Positions 1-7,891 of a stretch of DNA of 64,000 nucleotides are shown one piece after another. Origin of the DNA: Deltaproteobacteria bacterium. Its GTDB lineage: Bacteria; Desulfobacterota; Desulfuromonadia; Geobacterales; Pseudopelobacteraceae. The translations under genes were made by a program, and so were the position numbers. The notes under the pieces are model-generated. The model was given only the letters and a program-made list of their open reading frames with translations. It was not told the origin of the DNA and ran no database searches. How positions within the stretch are numbered: the first letter of the stretch is position 1; the number at the start of each line of letters is the position of its first letter. The stretch spans positions 1 to 64,000 of the forward strand of contig JAFLLC010000029.1 in assembly GCA_019162745.1 (NCBI GenBank), read 5' to 3'.

Positions 1-345
1 AGAAACCCACTCCTAAAATCGATGCTGTTTCGATTTAGGTGGCGGGTAGTTCATATATGAAACGTTGTCGCAGGGTCGTACAGGTGAAGAAATGAACTTG
101 ACTCCTTTACGTGTAAATAGTAGCGTTTAAAAAACGTAACACACCGCCTTGGGGGGATTTATAGCATCATTGGGGGCATCAAACAGGCACTGGAAGCATC
201 TCAGCGCTGATCGGCTCTTTTTTTTTTGTATGTATGGGCAATCCTTGTGGTTTCCCATTATTTTGTGTAGTATCGCCCGAAAATGGCATAACGATTATAC
301 CTATTAGAAATCGGAATTATATTCCGGTCAGAGGAGTTGTTCATA
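1..345 (+). other. Non-coding leader region, possible 3' part of a structured RNA
   Basis: No credible ORF starts before queD. The first 45 bases can fold into a strong hairpin: CCTAAaATCGA at about 11-21 pairs with TCGATTTAGG at about 29-38, extended by flanking ACCC/GGGT. Ten consecutive T at 218-227 follow the palindrome TCAGCGCTGA (201-210), which resembles a weak intrinsic terminator for a transcript entering from outside the window. I could not match the stretch to tmRNA, RNase P RNA, SRP RNA or a preQ1 riboswitch. A 6S-like RNA is conceivable from length only. A small inverted repeat CGGAAT-TAT-ATTCCG (312-326) lies just before the queD ribosome binding site. Confidence 0.3.
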
Positions 346-714
346 ATGTATGTTCTTACGATCCGCACAAGTTTTGCTGCTGCACATAACCTGATGAATT
401 ATCAAGGTGATTGTGAAAATCTTCACGGGCACAATTGGAAAGTCGAGGTTGCTGTTACGGCCAGGGAACTGGATAAGGCGGGGCTGGGTATAGATTTCAA
501 GGTTCTGAAGCGTGAAGCGGGAGCGATCATCAACGAACTTGACCATAAATACCTTAATGATAATCCTGCCTTCCGTGATATTTCCCCATCATCGGAACAT
601 ATTTCTAAATATCTGTATCAGCGTATTTCAGAGAGGATGAATAACGACAACATCAAGGTGGATTCAATCACTGTCTGGGAGTCTGACAACGCATCTGCCC
701 GTTATTATGAGTGA
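346..714 (+). CDS. queD: 6-carboxy-5,6,7,8-tetrahydropterin synthase QueD
   Basis: QueD converts 7,8-dihydroneopterin triphosphate to 6-carboxytetrahydropterin, the second step from GTP to preQ0 and queuosine. The 122-residue product has the family's zinc histidines (His14, and His27 and His29 in LHGHNW), the catalytic Cys23 four residues before His27, the Asp66-His67 pair in ELDHKYLN and the substrate-binding Glu112 in VWESDNA. An in-frame TTG nine bases upstream is possible, but the ATG is preferred because GAGGAG ends nine bases before it. The stop overlaps the start of queE by eight bases, so the two are translationally coupled. Assignment is firm. Confidence 0.95.
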   Translation: MYVLTIRTSFAAAHNLMNYQGDCENLHGHNWKVEVAVTARELDKAGLGIDFKVLKREAGAIINELDHKYLNDNPAFRDISPSSEHISKYLYQRISERMNNDNIKVDSITVWESDNASARYYE

Positions 715-1456
715 TCCGGTATATATCAGTGAAATATTTTCGTCCATTCAGGGCGAAGGGATGCTGGCCGGTTATCGACAGATTTTTGTCCGTTTGATGG
801 AATGCAATCTTGACTGCAGCTACTGTGACACCGACTTCAAAAAGTCGGATAGTGGCCGTCTGGAATCGAAGCCGGGTTCAGGTCTCTTTATTGATCTGCC
901 GCAGCCCGTGCCGCTGCATAGATTATCCGCCATTTTTGACGATTGGAAATTGCAACTGCCGGGGGCGCACCACTCGGTAAGTTTTACAGGTGGGGAGCCG
1001 CTTCTTTATGCGGATACCCTTGCGGAATGGTTTCCTGAAATCAGAAAAAACCTCCTGATTCACCTTGAAACAAACGGCACCATGCACCTGGCTCTCCGGC
1101 GGGTAAAACAGCATGTGGATTATATCAGCATGGATATGAAACTTCCTTCTACAGCCGGCTGTGCAGTGTCTTTATGGGATTTGCATGCTCTTTTCCTGCG
1201 CGAGGCGCAGGGAAGTAACGTCTCCGTAAAAGCTGTGGTCGGTGAGTTGACATCCGCCGGTGAAATCGGGCAGTTGTGCGATGTGATTTCTTCTGTTAAT
1301 GTGTCCACGCCGCTCTTCCTGCAACCGTTGTCGCTGCCGGATGGAAGTATCGGCATCACCGCGGCACACATTCTCCGTCTTCAGGAACTGGCATCATCCC
1401 GTCTGCCTGATGTACGGGTAATCCCCCAGATGCACAAGTTACTGGGGGCGCTTTGA
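707..1456 (+). CDS. queE: 7-carboxy-7-deazaguanine synthase QueE (radical SAM)
   Basis: QueE is a radical SAM enzyme that contracts the ring of 6-carboxytetrahydropterin to 7-carboxy-7-deazaguanine, the step after QueD. The 249-residue protein opens with the family signature ISEIFSSIQGEG, then carries the cluster ligands Cys33, Cys37 and Cys40 in ECNLDCSYC, and a SAM-binding SFTGGEPLL. The gene overlaps queD at its start, and its stop overlaps the next gene's ATG. The later pathway genes queC and queF are not in the window, so the pathway is split. Assignment is firm from the motif and the pairing with queD. Confidence 0.93.
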   Translation: MSDPVYISEIFSSIQGEGMLAGYRQIFVRLMECNLDCSYCDTDFKKSDSGRLESKPGSGLFIDLPQPVPLHRLSAIFDDWKLQLPGAHHSVSFTGGEPLLYADTLAEWFPEIRKNLLIHLETNGTMHLALRRVKQHVDYISMDMKLPSTAGCAVSLWDLHALFLREAQGSNVSVKAVVGELTSAGEIGQLCDVISSVNVSTPLFLQPLSLPDGSIGITAAHILRLQELASSRLPDVRVIPQMHKLLGAL

Positions 1457-1833
1457 TGGTTGAAACTATTACGCTCGATTCAGCTCTCCATATTACGCTG
1501 GAGGATCAAACCCGGCACTATTTTGGCGGCTACTTTCATGTTAAAGTGCTTGCCTGGTGTGATATCCCGCTGCAGCTGGGTTATTTTGAAAACGATGCCG
1601 AATACAGCTGTGCCGTTATAAAAATGGGGATGTCTGTAAGATTCGAACGGATCCTTGAAAAAATGGCCGTTCCCGAATCCGGATTAGAATCAGTACGCAG
1701 CCAGTTGATACAGGCCTTTCGCGAAACGGCCAGAGTTTATCTGTCAAACGCAGATTTTGCTCCCCGCTTTGTCCGAAGCGAGTTTCAGAAGCATGTAAAA
1801 AAGCCCTCTCAAATTCGAAACCCAAGAGCGTAA
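1456..1833 (+). CDS. Conserved-looking hypothetical protein, queDE operon
   Basis: I do not recognise this 125-residue protein. It has no signal peptide or membrane segment. The N-terminal half looks like alternating beta strands (LHITLEDQTRHYFGGYFHVK, then VLAWCDIPLQLGYF), and the C-terminal half is amphipathic helix with a basic tail. Start choice: the ATG overlaps the queE stop as TGATG; an in-frame TTG one codon earlier is less likely. The overlap with queE, and the next gene two bases downstream, indicate one operon. Position alone suggests a link to queuosine or RNA modification, which is only inference. Confidence 0.7.
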   Translation: MVETITLDSALHITLEDQTRHYFGGYFHVKVLAWCDIPLQLGYFENDAEYSCAVIKMGMSVRFERILEKMAVPESGLESVRSQLIQAFRETARVYLSNADFAPRFVRSEFQKHVKKPSQIRNPRA

Positions 1834-1834
1834 T

Positions 1835-3148
1835 GTGTCATTACCAGTTGCAATTATTGATAAACTTGCCTTTGGTGGCAATGGTGTCTGCCGGATCGAC
1901 GGTAAAGTCTGTTTTGTACCCTTCAGTTGTCCTGGTGATGAACTCTCTCTCCGGATAACAGCCGATAAAAAATCGTACTGCACGGCTTCAATCGCCGGGG
2001 TTATTACCCCTTCTCCCTCGAGAACCGTTCCTGAATGTTCAATCTTTGGCGTATGTGGAGGCTGCAGTTGGCAACATATCAGCTATCCCGTCCAGCTTCA
2101 GCAGAAACGGCAAATTTTGGCAGAAACGCTCTGGAGGGGTGCTCGCGTTCCGGCTGATCTGATCGATGATGTTGTCCCCGCGTCGAATCAGTACGGCTAC
2201 CGGAATCGCCTTCAGTTCAAGGTCTCTGTCCGTAATGGGAAACTTCGAATCGGCTTTTACCGACAGGGTTCACACCAGGTAGAGGATGCAGTCTGCGGCT
2301 GTTCAGTAGCCGCTCCCGTAATCAATCAGGTGCTGGGTTGTTGCAGAGACGTACTCCGGTCATATCCTGATGCTCAGTCGGTCTCTCAGCTCAGTATTGA
2401 TGCCGGTGACAGTGGAGTGGTAGTCGTCATACGCCAGAGCGGAGTCGTTACTTCGAAGAACAGAAAATATTTTATTGATCGCTCCGGCGATTTCGGACCA
2501 TGCACGGGACTTTTTCTTAAAACCGATAATCATTCGGACTGTGAAAAGCTGTGGGGCAGCGCTCGCATATCCTATCGCATGAACCGGGCTACCCCCGGCC
2601 AAATGCCGCTGGAGCTGGCCTATCCCCCCGGCGGGTTTGCTCAGGTACATCAACTGCAGAATATTTCCATGCTGTCCGTTATCAGGCAGCTTGGTGCGTT
2701 TACATCGGTTGAAAATATCCTCGATCTGTACTGCGGGAACGGGAACTTTTCGCTCCCTCTGGCAGCTGAAGTTGCCTCTGTACTCGGAATCGAAGGAAAT
2801 GCTGATTCTATACTGGCTGCGGAGAATAACCGGGAACTAAACAATGTTGCAAATGCCGGATTTATTTGTGATGATGTCACCTCCGGCGTACTTCGTATTG
2901 CAGACGAAGGGATGAAATTTGACACCGTGCTGCTTGACCCGCCACGCTCCGGCGCTGGAGAGGCCATATCCGGTATTGTTCGTCTGCAGCCGAATAAAAT
3001 TATCTATGTTTCGTGTGACCCGAGTACACTTGCGCGGGATTGCGGATTGCTGACCGGTTGCGGCTACACTGTTGTCAAGACTGTTCCGATTGATATGTTT
3101 CCTCAGACCTACCACCTTGAAAGTGTAACATTGCTACTCAGATCATAA
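1835..3148 (+). CDS. rlmD: 23S rRNA (uracil-5-)-methyltransferase, RlmD/RumA family
   Basis: The enzyme belongs to the SAM-dependent m5U methyltransferases. The 437-residue product starts with a TRAM-like beta domain, followed by iron-sulfur ligands Cys68, Cys74 and Cys77 (CSIFGVCGGC) and a further Cys at about 154. The C-terminal Rossmann fold shows LDLYCGNGNFS, the DPPRSG motif and the nucleophile in YVSCDPSTLARD. The start is GTG, one base after the upstream stop, with a poor Shine-Dalgarno sequence that suggests coupling. Among 5-methyluridine enzymes the cluster points to the RumA/RlmD/RlmC class, but which uridine is modified cannot be read from sequence. Confidence 0.88.
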   Translation: MSLPVAIIDKLAFGGNGVCRIDGKVCFVPFSCPGDELSLRITADKKSYCTASIAGVITPSPSRTVPECSIFGVCGGCSWQHISYPVQLQQKRQILAETLWRGARVPADLIDDVVPASNQYGYRNRLQFKVSVRNGKLRIGFYRQGSHQVEDAVCGCSVAAPVINQVLGCCRDVLRSYPDAQSVSQLSIDAGDSGVVVVIRQSGVVTSKNRKYFIDRSGDFGPCTGLFLKTDNHSDCEKLWGSARISYRMNRATPGQMPLELAYPPGGFAQVHQLQNISMLSVIRQLGAFTSVENILDLYCGNGNFSLPLAAEVASVLGIEGNADSILAAENNRELNNVANAGFICDDVTSGVLRIADEGMKFDTVLLDPPRSGAGEAISGIVRLQPNKIIYVSCDPSTLARDCGLLTGCGYTVVKTVPIDMFPQTYHLESVTLLLRS

Positions 3149-3161
3149 AAAAGGCATTGAT

Positions 3162-4184
3162 GTGAATTTTATTAGCCGGTTGTTTTCAAAGTCTCCGCCA
3201 GATTTATTGGCCAAGGGTGACAGGTATATGGCATCAGACTGTTTTTTTGATGCGAGAACCTGCTACGAGGATGGTTTAAAGCTCTGTTCGTGCGAAGAGA
3301 GTAGCGAATCACTTAAGCCGGTTTTTTCAGAGCGGATTGATGCCGCCAACCGGAGTCTGGCCGAGTGCAATCTTCATGAAGCGGAGTTTGCGCATTCACG
3401 TGGCGATGTCGTCAGAGCGATTGATCATCTTGAACTTGTAAAAACACTTACCAATGATCCGGCGTTACTGGAAAAGGCGGAAAGGTTGCTTCTCGATTTT
3501 TCGCATCCAGATAGTGATCATGATGAACAGATAAACATCTCATCATGTTCATCTTGTTCCGGTTCTTCAGGGAGTGAATGTACTGACAACTCTCGTTCCG
3601 ATGACTCCCTGCCGCCGCTTGAATATTATGACCTGCTTATTCAGCAATTGCCTGTAGATCAGTATCAGCGCTATGCTGTCCTGGGCGATGATTTTGCGTA
3701 CGCTTACATCGCCGCCAGTCGTGACGAGCATAACGAAGCGTTAGCAGGTTTTGAAAATTGTTTTGAAACCCTGCCGCCAGACATCTACTGGTATGAAAAA
3801 GGGAAAGTACTGCATCGGCTTGGAAATGATAGTGAGGCAGAACAGTATCTGCGCAAGGCGATTCAGTTGAACAGCACCAATCCGCTTGCCTGGCTTACTC
3901 TGGCTCTTGTACTGCGGGAGAGTCATCTTTTTCAGGATGCCCTGACCGCCATCGAGACGATGGTTGCAGAGCGGATAATGCCCGAACAGGCTTTATTGCT
4001 GCGTGCCGATATACTTGAGGCGACCGGAGATAATGAAGGTGCGGTGAATCAGTATGTCGAGCTGCTGCAGACACCGTATGCACGAGCAGCTGCCGAAAAG
4101 CTGTATGGACTTCTTATAGAAAATGGTCGCCATGGTGATGCAGCAGCCATTCTAAAAAAATACTTGAATAAATCCTGTCATTAA
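3162..4184 (+). CDS. TPR-repeat protein with Ser/Cys-rich linker
   Basis: This 340-residue cytoplasmic protein has tetratricopeptide-like helical pairs in both halves. One is near residues 15-95 (the LAKGDRYMASDCFFDARTCY stretch), and the clearer set is at about 200-335 (for example YWYEKGKVLHRLGNDSEAEQ). Between them, around 122-150, lies a low-complexity linker rich in Ser, Cys and Asp. TPR arrays mediate protein contacts; no partner or pathway can be named. Start is GTG, 13 bases after rlmD, with AAAAAAGG upstream. The gene is probably the last of the queD operon, as a 59-base gap precedes the IHF gene. Confidence 0.75.
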   Translation: MNFISRLFSKSPPDLLAKGDRYMASDCFFDARTCYEDGLKLCSCEESSESLKPVFSERIDAANRSLAECNLHEAEFAHSRGDVVRAIDHLELVKTLTNDPALLEKAERLLLDFSHPDSDHDEQINISSCSSCSGSSGSECTDNSRSDDSLPPLEYYDLLIQQLPVDQYQRYAVLGDDFAYAYIAASRDEHNEALAGFENCFETLPPDIYWYEKGKVLHRLGNDSEAEQYLRKAIQLNSTNPLAWLTLALVLRESHLFQDALTAIETMVAERIMPEQALLLRADILEATGDNEGAVNQYVELLQTPYARAAAEKLYGLLIENGRHGDAAAILKKYLNKSCH

Positions 4185-4243
4185 GGTTATCCATAGGTTT
4201 GTTTTCAGGCGGTACGCGGTACATCTGCAATTATGGGGGGGAT

Positions 4244-4519
4244 ATGAATAAATCAGAGCTTATTGAGCAGTTGGCAGTGAAAAAAGATTTGCCGATCAAG
4301 CGGGCGGAAGAGCTTGTCAATCTTGTTTTCTCTTCTATGGGCGAAGCAATGGTGCAGGGTGAACGTATTGAAATTCGTGGCCTTGGCAGTTTTGTTATCA
4401 AGGAGTACGGGACGTATACCGGCCGGAATCCAAAAACAGGTGAGCCGATCAAGGTAAGTCCCAAAAAACTCCCTTTTTTCAAGGTAGGCAAAGAATTAAA
4501 AGAGATGGTGCTTGGGTAA
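4244..4519 (+). CDS. ihfB: HU/IHF-family DNA-bending protein, IHF-beta-like
   Basis: The 91-residue protein is a member of the HU/IHF family of dimeric DNA-bending proteins. The beta-arm motif GRNPKTGEPIKV, with the intercalating proline, and the core GERIEIRGLGSF are both present. The opening NKSELIEQLA resembles IHF beta more than HU, and the closing VGKELKEM fits. The start is the ATG preceded by GGGGGG; an in-frame reading 15 codons longer lacks conservation. IHF would bend promoters such as those of sigma-54 activators, and one such activator is in this window. The partner subunit is not here. Confidence 0.88.
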   Translation: MNKSELIEQLAVKKDLPIKRAEELVNLVFSSMGEAMVQGERIEIRGLGSFVIKEYGTYTGRNPKTGEPIKVSPKKLPFFKVGKELKEMVLG

Positions 4520-4546
4520 TCGGTCGCTGCGATCAGGGAAGCATTG

Positions 4547-5458
4547 ATGAATGATTATTGTGCCGCCATTGATTTCGGGACAAATACTGCCCGTTTGCTT
4601 ATTGCCGTCCGTTCTGCCTCCGGAATTGTTCCTGTCCGCGTAGAGCGTGAGATCGTCCGTCTCGGTGGCGGTTTTACCGACCGGTACGGCTTGTCTGCTG
4701 AAGCCCGTGAACGGGGTTTGGCCTGCCTGCATAGATTCTCGGACATCATTTCCGAATACGGGGTGGGCCAAGTTCTGGCCTCTGCAACAAGTGCAGTGCG
4801 AGATGCCGTCAACGGGCGAGCGTTCGTTGATGAAGTTTTTGCGGTTACCGGTATCAATCTTGTCGTCATTGATGGAGACGCGGAAGCGCGTTTAACGCTC
4901 AAGGGCGTACTGTCAGGGCTGGATATCGAGCCTGATAAGCTTGTAGTTCTTGATGTCGGGGGGGGAAGTACCGAGTTTACGGTATCATCCCACGGTTCTC
5001 CTTTTTTTATTAAAAGCATGCCGATCGGCGTAGTGCGGCTGACAGAAGGTTTCCGGACGCATACCGCAATGATTGAACGTGTAAGGTCTGTCATTGATCA
5101 GCTTGGAAATGATCTCTCCACAGCGGGAATCCTGGTATCAGGAGATTCCGAGCTGGTAGGGACAGCCGGCACCGCGACAACCATTGCCGCAATCAAGCTG
5201 GAAATGGTTGATTACGACTATCGCAAGGTTAATAATTTTAACGTCAGCAGGGGAGATATCGCTGAAATCTTTCAACGCTTGTCACCGCTGCCCCCCCAGG
5301 AACGGCTGGCAATTAAAGGGGTTGAAAAAGGACGTGAAGATTTAATAATTGCCGGTCTGGTAATCATTACTACCGTTATGGAACGGTTCGGCTTCGAATA
5401 TCTGAAGGTCAGCGACTTCGGACTGCTGGAAGGATTGGCGCTTTCAGACCGTGAATGA
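4547..5458 (+). CDS. Ppx/GppA-family phosphatase
   Basis: The 303-residue protein is a single-module member of the ASKHA-fold exopolyphosphatase / pppGpp phosphohydrolase family. It shows AAIDFGTNTARLLIA (phosphate 1), SATSAVRDAVNG, VVLDVGGGSTEF (phosphate 2) and ELVGTAGTATTIAAI. It lacks the C-terminal HD-like region of long E. coli Ppx and GppA, so it corresponds to the short actinobacterial/Geobacter type. Whether the substrate is polyphosphate or guanosine pentaphosphate is not decidable. The ATG follows CAGGGA; an in-frame TTG one codon upstream is ignored. It is 27 bases downstream of the IHF gene and may be cotranscribed with it. Confidence 0.87.
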   Translation: MNDYCAAIDFGTNTARLLIAVRSASGIVPVRVEREIVRLGGGFTDRYGLSAEARERGLACLHRFSDIISEYGVGQVLASATSAVRDAVNGRAFVDEVFAVTGINLVVIDGDAEARLTLKGVLSGLDIEPDKLVVLDVGGGSTEFTVSSHGSPFFIKSMPIGVVRLTEGFRTHTAMIERVRSVIDQLGNDLSTAGILVSGDSELVGTAGTATTIAAIKLEMVDYDYRKVNNFNVSRGDIAEIFQRLSPLPPQERLAIKGVEKGREDLIIAGLVIITTVMERFGFEYLKVSDFGLLEGLALSDRE

Positions 5459-5518
5459 AGCCGGTGCCAGGTACTTTTAGTCTTGCTTTTAAATAAATAC
5501 ACGTACATCGGGGGCAAG

Positions 5519-7015
5519 ATGCTGGACAAACGTGGCTGTGGTGTTCTGTTGCATCCCACCTCATTACCCGGACCTGGCGGTATCGGTTCAATGGGCAAGG
5601 ATGCCCGCAGTTTTATTGATCTGCTGGCGGAGATGGGGATGTCATATTGGCAGGTTCTTCCGCTCACGCCGCCGGCGTGCGGCAACTCTCCCTATTCAGC
5701 TTTTTCAGCTCTTGCAGGAAACCCGCTGTTGATTAATCTGGATCAGCTGGTCGTTGATGGTGATCTAGCTGCGATACGCTATGTAGAAAGTCCGGATCAT
5801 ACCTGTGTCGACTTTGAAGCCGTTTCCGAAAAGAAAATGAAGCTGCTGCGGAAAGCCGGCGCCAGCTTCTTAGCGAATGATGCTGCTCCGTATAAACAGG
5901 AATTCTGGGATTTTTGCAACAGGACCACCTGGCTTCATAATTATGCACTTTTTATGGCGCTGAAGCGGAAATACAAGGGGAAGTCCTGGGAAAAATGGCC
6001 GGCCGATCTGGCTCTCCTGACACCTGAACAGTTCGAAAAAGTTTCCGTGGAACTGGGCCCTGATATAGGTATTCAGAAATATATCCAGTGGCAGTTTTTC
6101 AGACAGTGGAGCGGCATGAGAGCTTATGCCGCTGACAAAGGAATCGCCATTATTGGCGATATACCGATTTTTGTCGGCTACGATTCCGTAGATGTATGGA
6201 GTCATCGTGAGCTGTTTCTTCTCGACTCGAAGGGGAAGCCGACCGTTGTGGCTGGGGTTCCTCCCGATTATTTCAGCACAACAGGGCAGCTGTGGGGCAA
6301 CCCTCTGTATAACTGGGAAACGATGGGGGACCAGAAGTACGCGTGGTGGATAGAGCGGTTTCAGTCGATGTTTGAGCTCTTTGATATCATCCGGGTCGAT
6401 CATTTCCGCGGCTTTGAAGCTGCCTGGCAGGTGCCGGTCGGAGAGAAAACAGCGGTCAATGGCAGTTGGGTAAAGGCCCCGGGGGCAGCTCTGTTTGATA
6501 CAATATTCGGCTCCCTCGGAAAATTACCGATCATTGCTGAGGATCTTGGCGTTATTACGCCTGAGGTTGAAGATCTGCGTGATCGCTATGACTTTCCCGG
6601 TATGAAAATAGTGCAGTTTGCCTTTGATTCAGGGCCGGAGAATCCTTACCTGCCGCACAATCATCAAAAAAAAGCTGTGGTCTACACCGGAACCCATGAC
6701 AATGACACCACCGCCGGATGGTATGGTTCTCTTTCTGATCTCCAACGCAGTCGGGTTTGTTATTATGTAGGTGGGCGTGGGGATGACACAGTCGACTGCA
6801 TACTGCGCACGGTACTTATGTCGGTTGCAGATACAGCCATTATCCCGCTTCAGGATTTGATCCGGTCTGGAAGTGAGGCACGTATGAATACCCCCGGCAC
6901 TGCGTTTGGCAATTGGGGATGGCGTTTTACCTGGGACATGATTTCACGTGAACTTGCCGGTCAGGTTAGGGCTCAAATAGAATGCTATGGCAGGTGTAAT
7001 CCGAAGTGCCAGTAA
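5519..7015 (+). CDS. malQ: 4-alpha-glucanotransferase (amylomaltase), GH77
   Basis: MalQ transfers 1,4-alpha-glucan chains and acts in glycogen or maltodextrin metabolism. The 498-residue product has the GH77 landmarks: RGCGVLLHPTSLPGPGGIG at the N-terminus, GDIPIFVGYDSVDVW, the nucleophile Asp in IIRVDHFRGFEA, the acid/base Glu in IIAEDLG and the third carboxylate in YTGTHDNDT. The start chosen is the ATG after GGGGGC; an in-frame TTG 12 codons earlier is not supported. The gene is flanked by ppx and the fatty-acid operon promoter; no other glycogen genes are in view. Length is normal for bacterial amylomaltase. Confidence 0.93.
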   Translation: MLDKRGCGVLLHPTSLPGPGGIGSMGKDARSFIDLLAEMGMSYWQVLPLTPPACGNSPYSAFSALAGNPLLINLDQLVVDGDLAAIRYVESPDHTCVDFEAVSEKKMKLLRKAGASFLANDAAPYKQEFWDFCNRTTWLHNYALFMALKRKYKGKSWEKWPADLALLTPEQFEKVSVELGPDIGIQKYIQWQFFRQWSGMRAYAADKGIAIIGDIPIFVGYDSVDVWSHRELFLLDSKGKPTVVAGVPPDYFSTTGQLWGNPLYNWETMGDQKYAWWIERFQSMFELFDIIRVDHFRGFEAAWQVPVGEKTAVNGSWVKAPGAALFDTIFGSLGKLPIIAEDLGVITPEVEDLRDRYDFPGMKIVQFAFDSGPENPYLPHNHQKKAVVYTGTHDNDTTAGWYGSLSDLQRSRVCYYVGGRGDDTVDCILRTVLMSVADTAIIPLQDLIRSGSEARMNTPGTAFGNWGWRFTWDMISRELAGQVRAQIECYGRCNPKCQ

Positions 7016-7020
7016 ATATC

Positions 7021-7048
7021 TTGACAATCCAGGCATATTCTCTATACT
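7021..7048 (+). promoter_or_regulatory. Sigma-70-type promoter of the yceD-rpmF-plsX-fab operon
   Basis: TTGACA at 7021-7026 and TATACT at 7043-7048 are separated by 16 bases. The pair lies just after the malQ stop and about 40 bases before yceD. The -35 is perfect and the -10 matches five of six, which makes this one of the best promoter matches in the window. Confidence 0.7.
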
Positions 7049-7084
7049 GACTTGCTTTAAATTTATTGTCGCTCTGATCTGCGG

Positions 7085-7645
7085 ATGGTGCATGTGAAAC
7101 TCATTGTAGACCAAATAAAAGATACGCCTGTTGCAATACATTTTGACAAGCCTGTTGCTGATTTCCCTCTTCTGTCAGGCATGCAGAATGACACCGGCTG
7201 CCGCATTAGCGGTAATATTCAAGGGGACATAACTGTTACCCGTGAATTTGACAACATACGCGTCACGGGAAGGGTAACAGCACCCCTGGCCCTTTCCTGC
7301 TCCCGTTGTCTTGCTGATTTTACATCTTTTGTAGACACCAGCTTCACAATATTTTTTCGGAAAGCGAACGCAGCCGCAACCTCTGCCTCAGCCGAAGACG
7401 AGCTTGAGCTTGGCGAAATGGATCTGCTTTCTTCTACATACTCCGGCGACGAAATTGATTTGATTCATGAAATTGAAGAGCAGGTTGCGATGGAGATTCC
7501 GTTAAAGCCTCTCTGTGATGACGCCTGCAAGGGGCTGTGTCACCAGTGCGGCACCGATTTGAATACCTCAAACTGTTCATGCAGTAAAGAACCTGTCAGT
7601 CTTAAGTTCGGTGCACTGAAGGATTTTAAAGTAACCAGAAAATAG
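7085..7645 (+). CDS. YceD/DUF177-family protein
   Basis: This 186-residue protein is a member of the YceD (DUF177) family, which typically sits directly upstream of rpmF and is linked to 23S rRNA or ribosome maturation. An N-terminal beta-rich half precedes the conserved LALSCSRCLADF, and a second cysteine group (CDDACKGLCHQCGTD, ending NCSC) probably binds zinc. ATG at 7085 is taken as start; GTG at 7094 is an alternative because neither has a strong ribosome binding site. It is the first gene after the promoter at 7021-7048 and precedes rpmF as in many bacteria. Confidence 0.85.
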   Translation: MVHVKLIVDQIKDTPVAIHFDKPVADFPLLSGMQNDTGCRISGNIQGDITVTREFDNIRVTGRVTAPLALSCSRCLADFTSFVDTSFTIFFRKANAAATSASAEDELELGEMDLLSSTYSGDEIDLIHEIEEQVAMEIPLKPLCDDACKGLCHQCGTDLNTSNCSCSKEPVSLKFGALKDFKVTRK

Positions 7646-7690
7646 AGCGGTGGCACGAGAACGTGTATCACCAGAAAAAGGAGAAACACC

Positions 7691-7879
7691 ATGGCTGTAC
7701 CCAAAAAGAAAACATCGAAATCGCGCAAGAATATGAGAAGGGCCCATGACTTTTTAACTACCCCTTCATTGTCCATCTGTCCTCAATGCAAAGCCGCAAA
7801 ACTGCCGCATCGCACATGTCTTGCCTGTGGAACTTACAAGGGCAAAGAGGTTATCGCCGTTTCCTCCGCACAAGCCTAG
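7691..7879 (+). CDS. rpmF: 50S ribosomal protein L32
   Basis: L32 is a small zinc-ribbon protein of the large ribosomal subunit. The 62-residue product opens with the invariant [20 protein letters not shown] and holds both cysteine pairs (CPQC and CLAC), so it is the zinc-binding form. AAAAGGAG lies eight bases before the ATG. The yceD-rpmF-plsX-fab order is a widely conserved arrangement coupling ribosome and membrane synthesis. Confidence 0.98.
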   Translation: MAVPKKKTSKSRKNMRRAHDFLTTPSLSICPQCKAAKLPHRTCLACGTYKGKEVIAVSSAQA

Positions 7880-7891
7880 AGAACTGATCCT

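Noticed and set aside
230-345. preQ1 riboswitch before queD
   Set aside because: I could not find the preQ1-I pseudoknot pattern or its conserved A-rich tail; only a small inverted repeat is present.
7651-7666. TGGCACG resembling a sigma-54 -24 element before rpmF
   Set aside because: The matching -12 TTGC is missing (CGTGT instead), and a clear sigma-70 promoter heads this operon.
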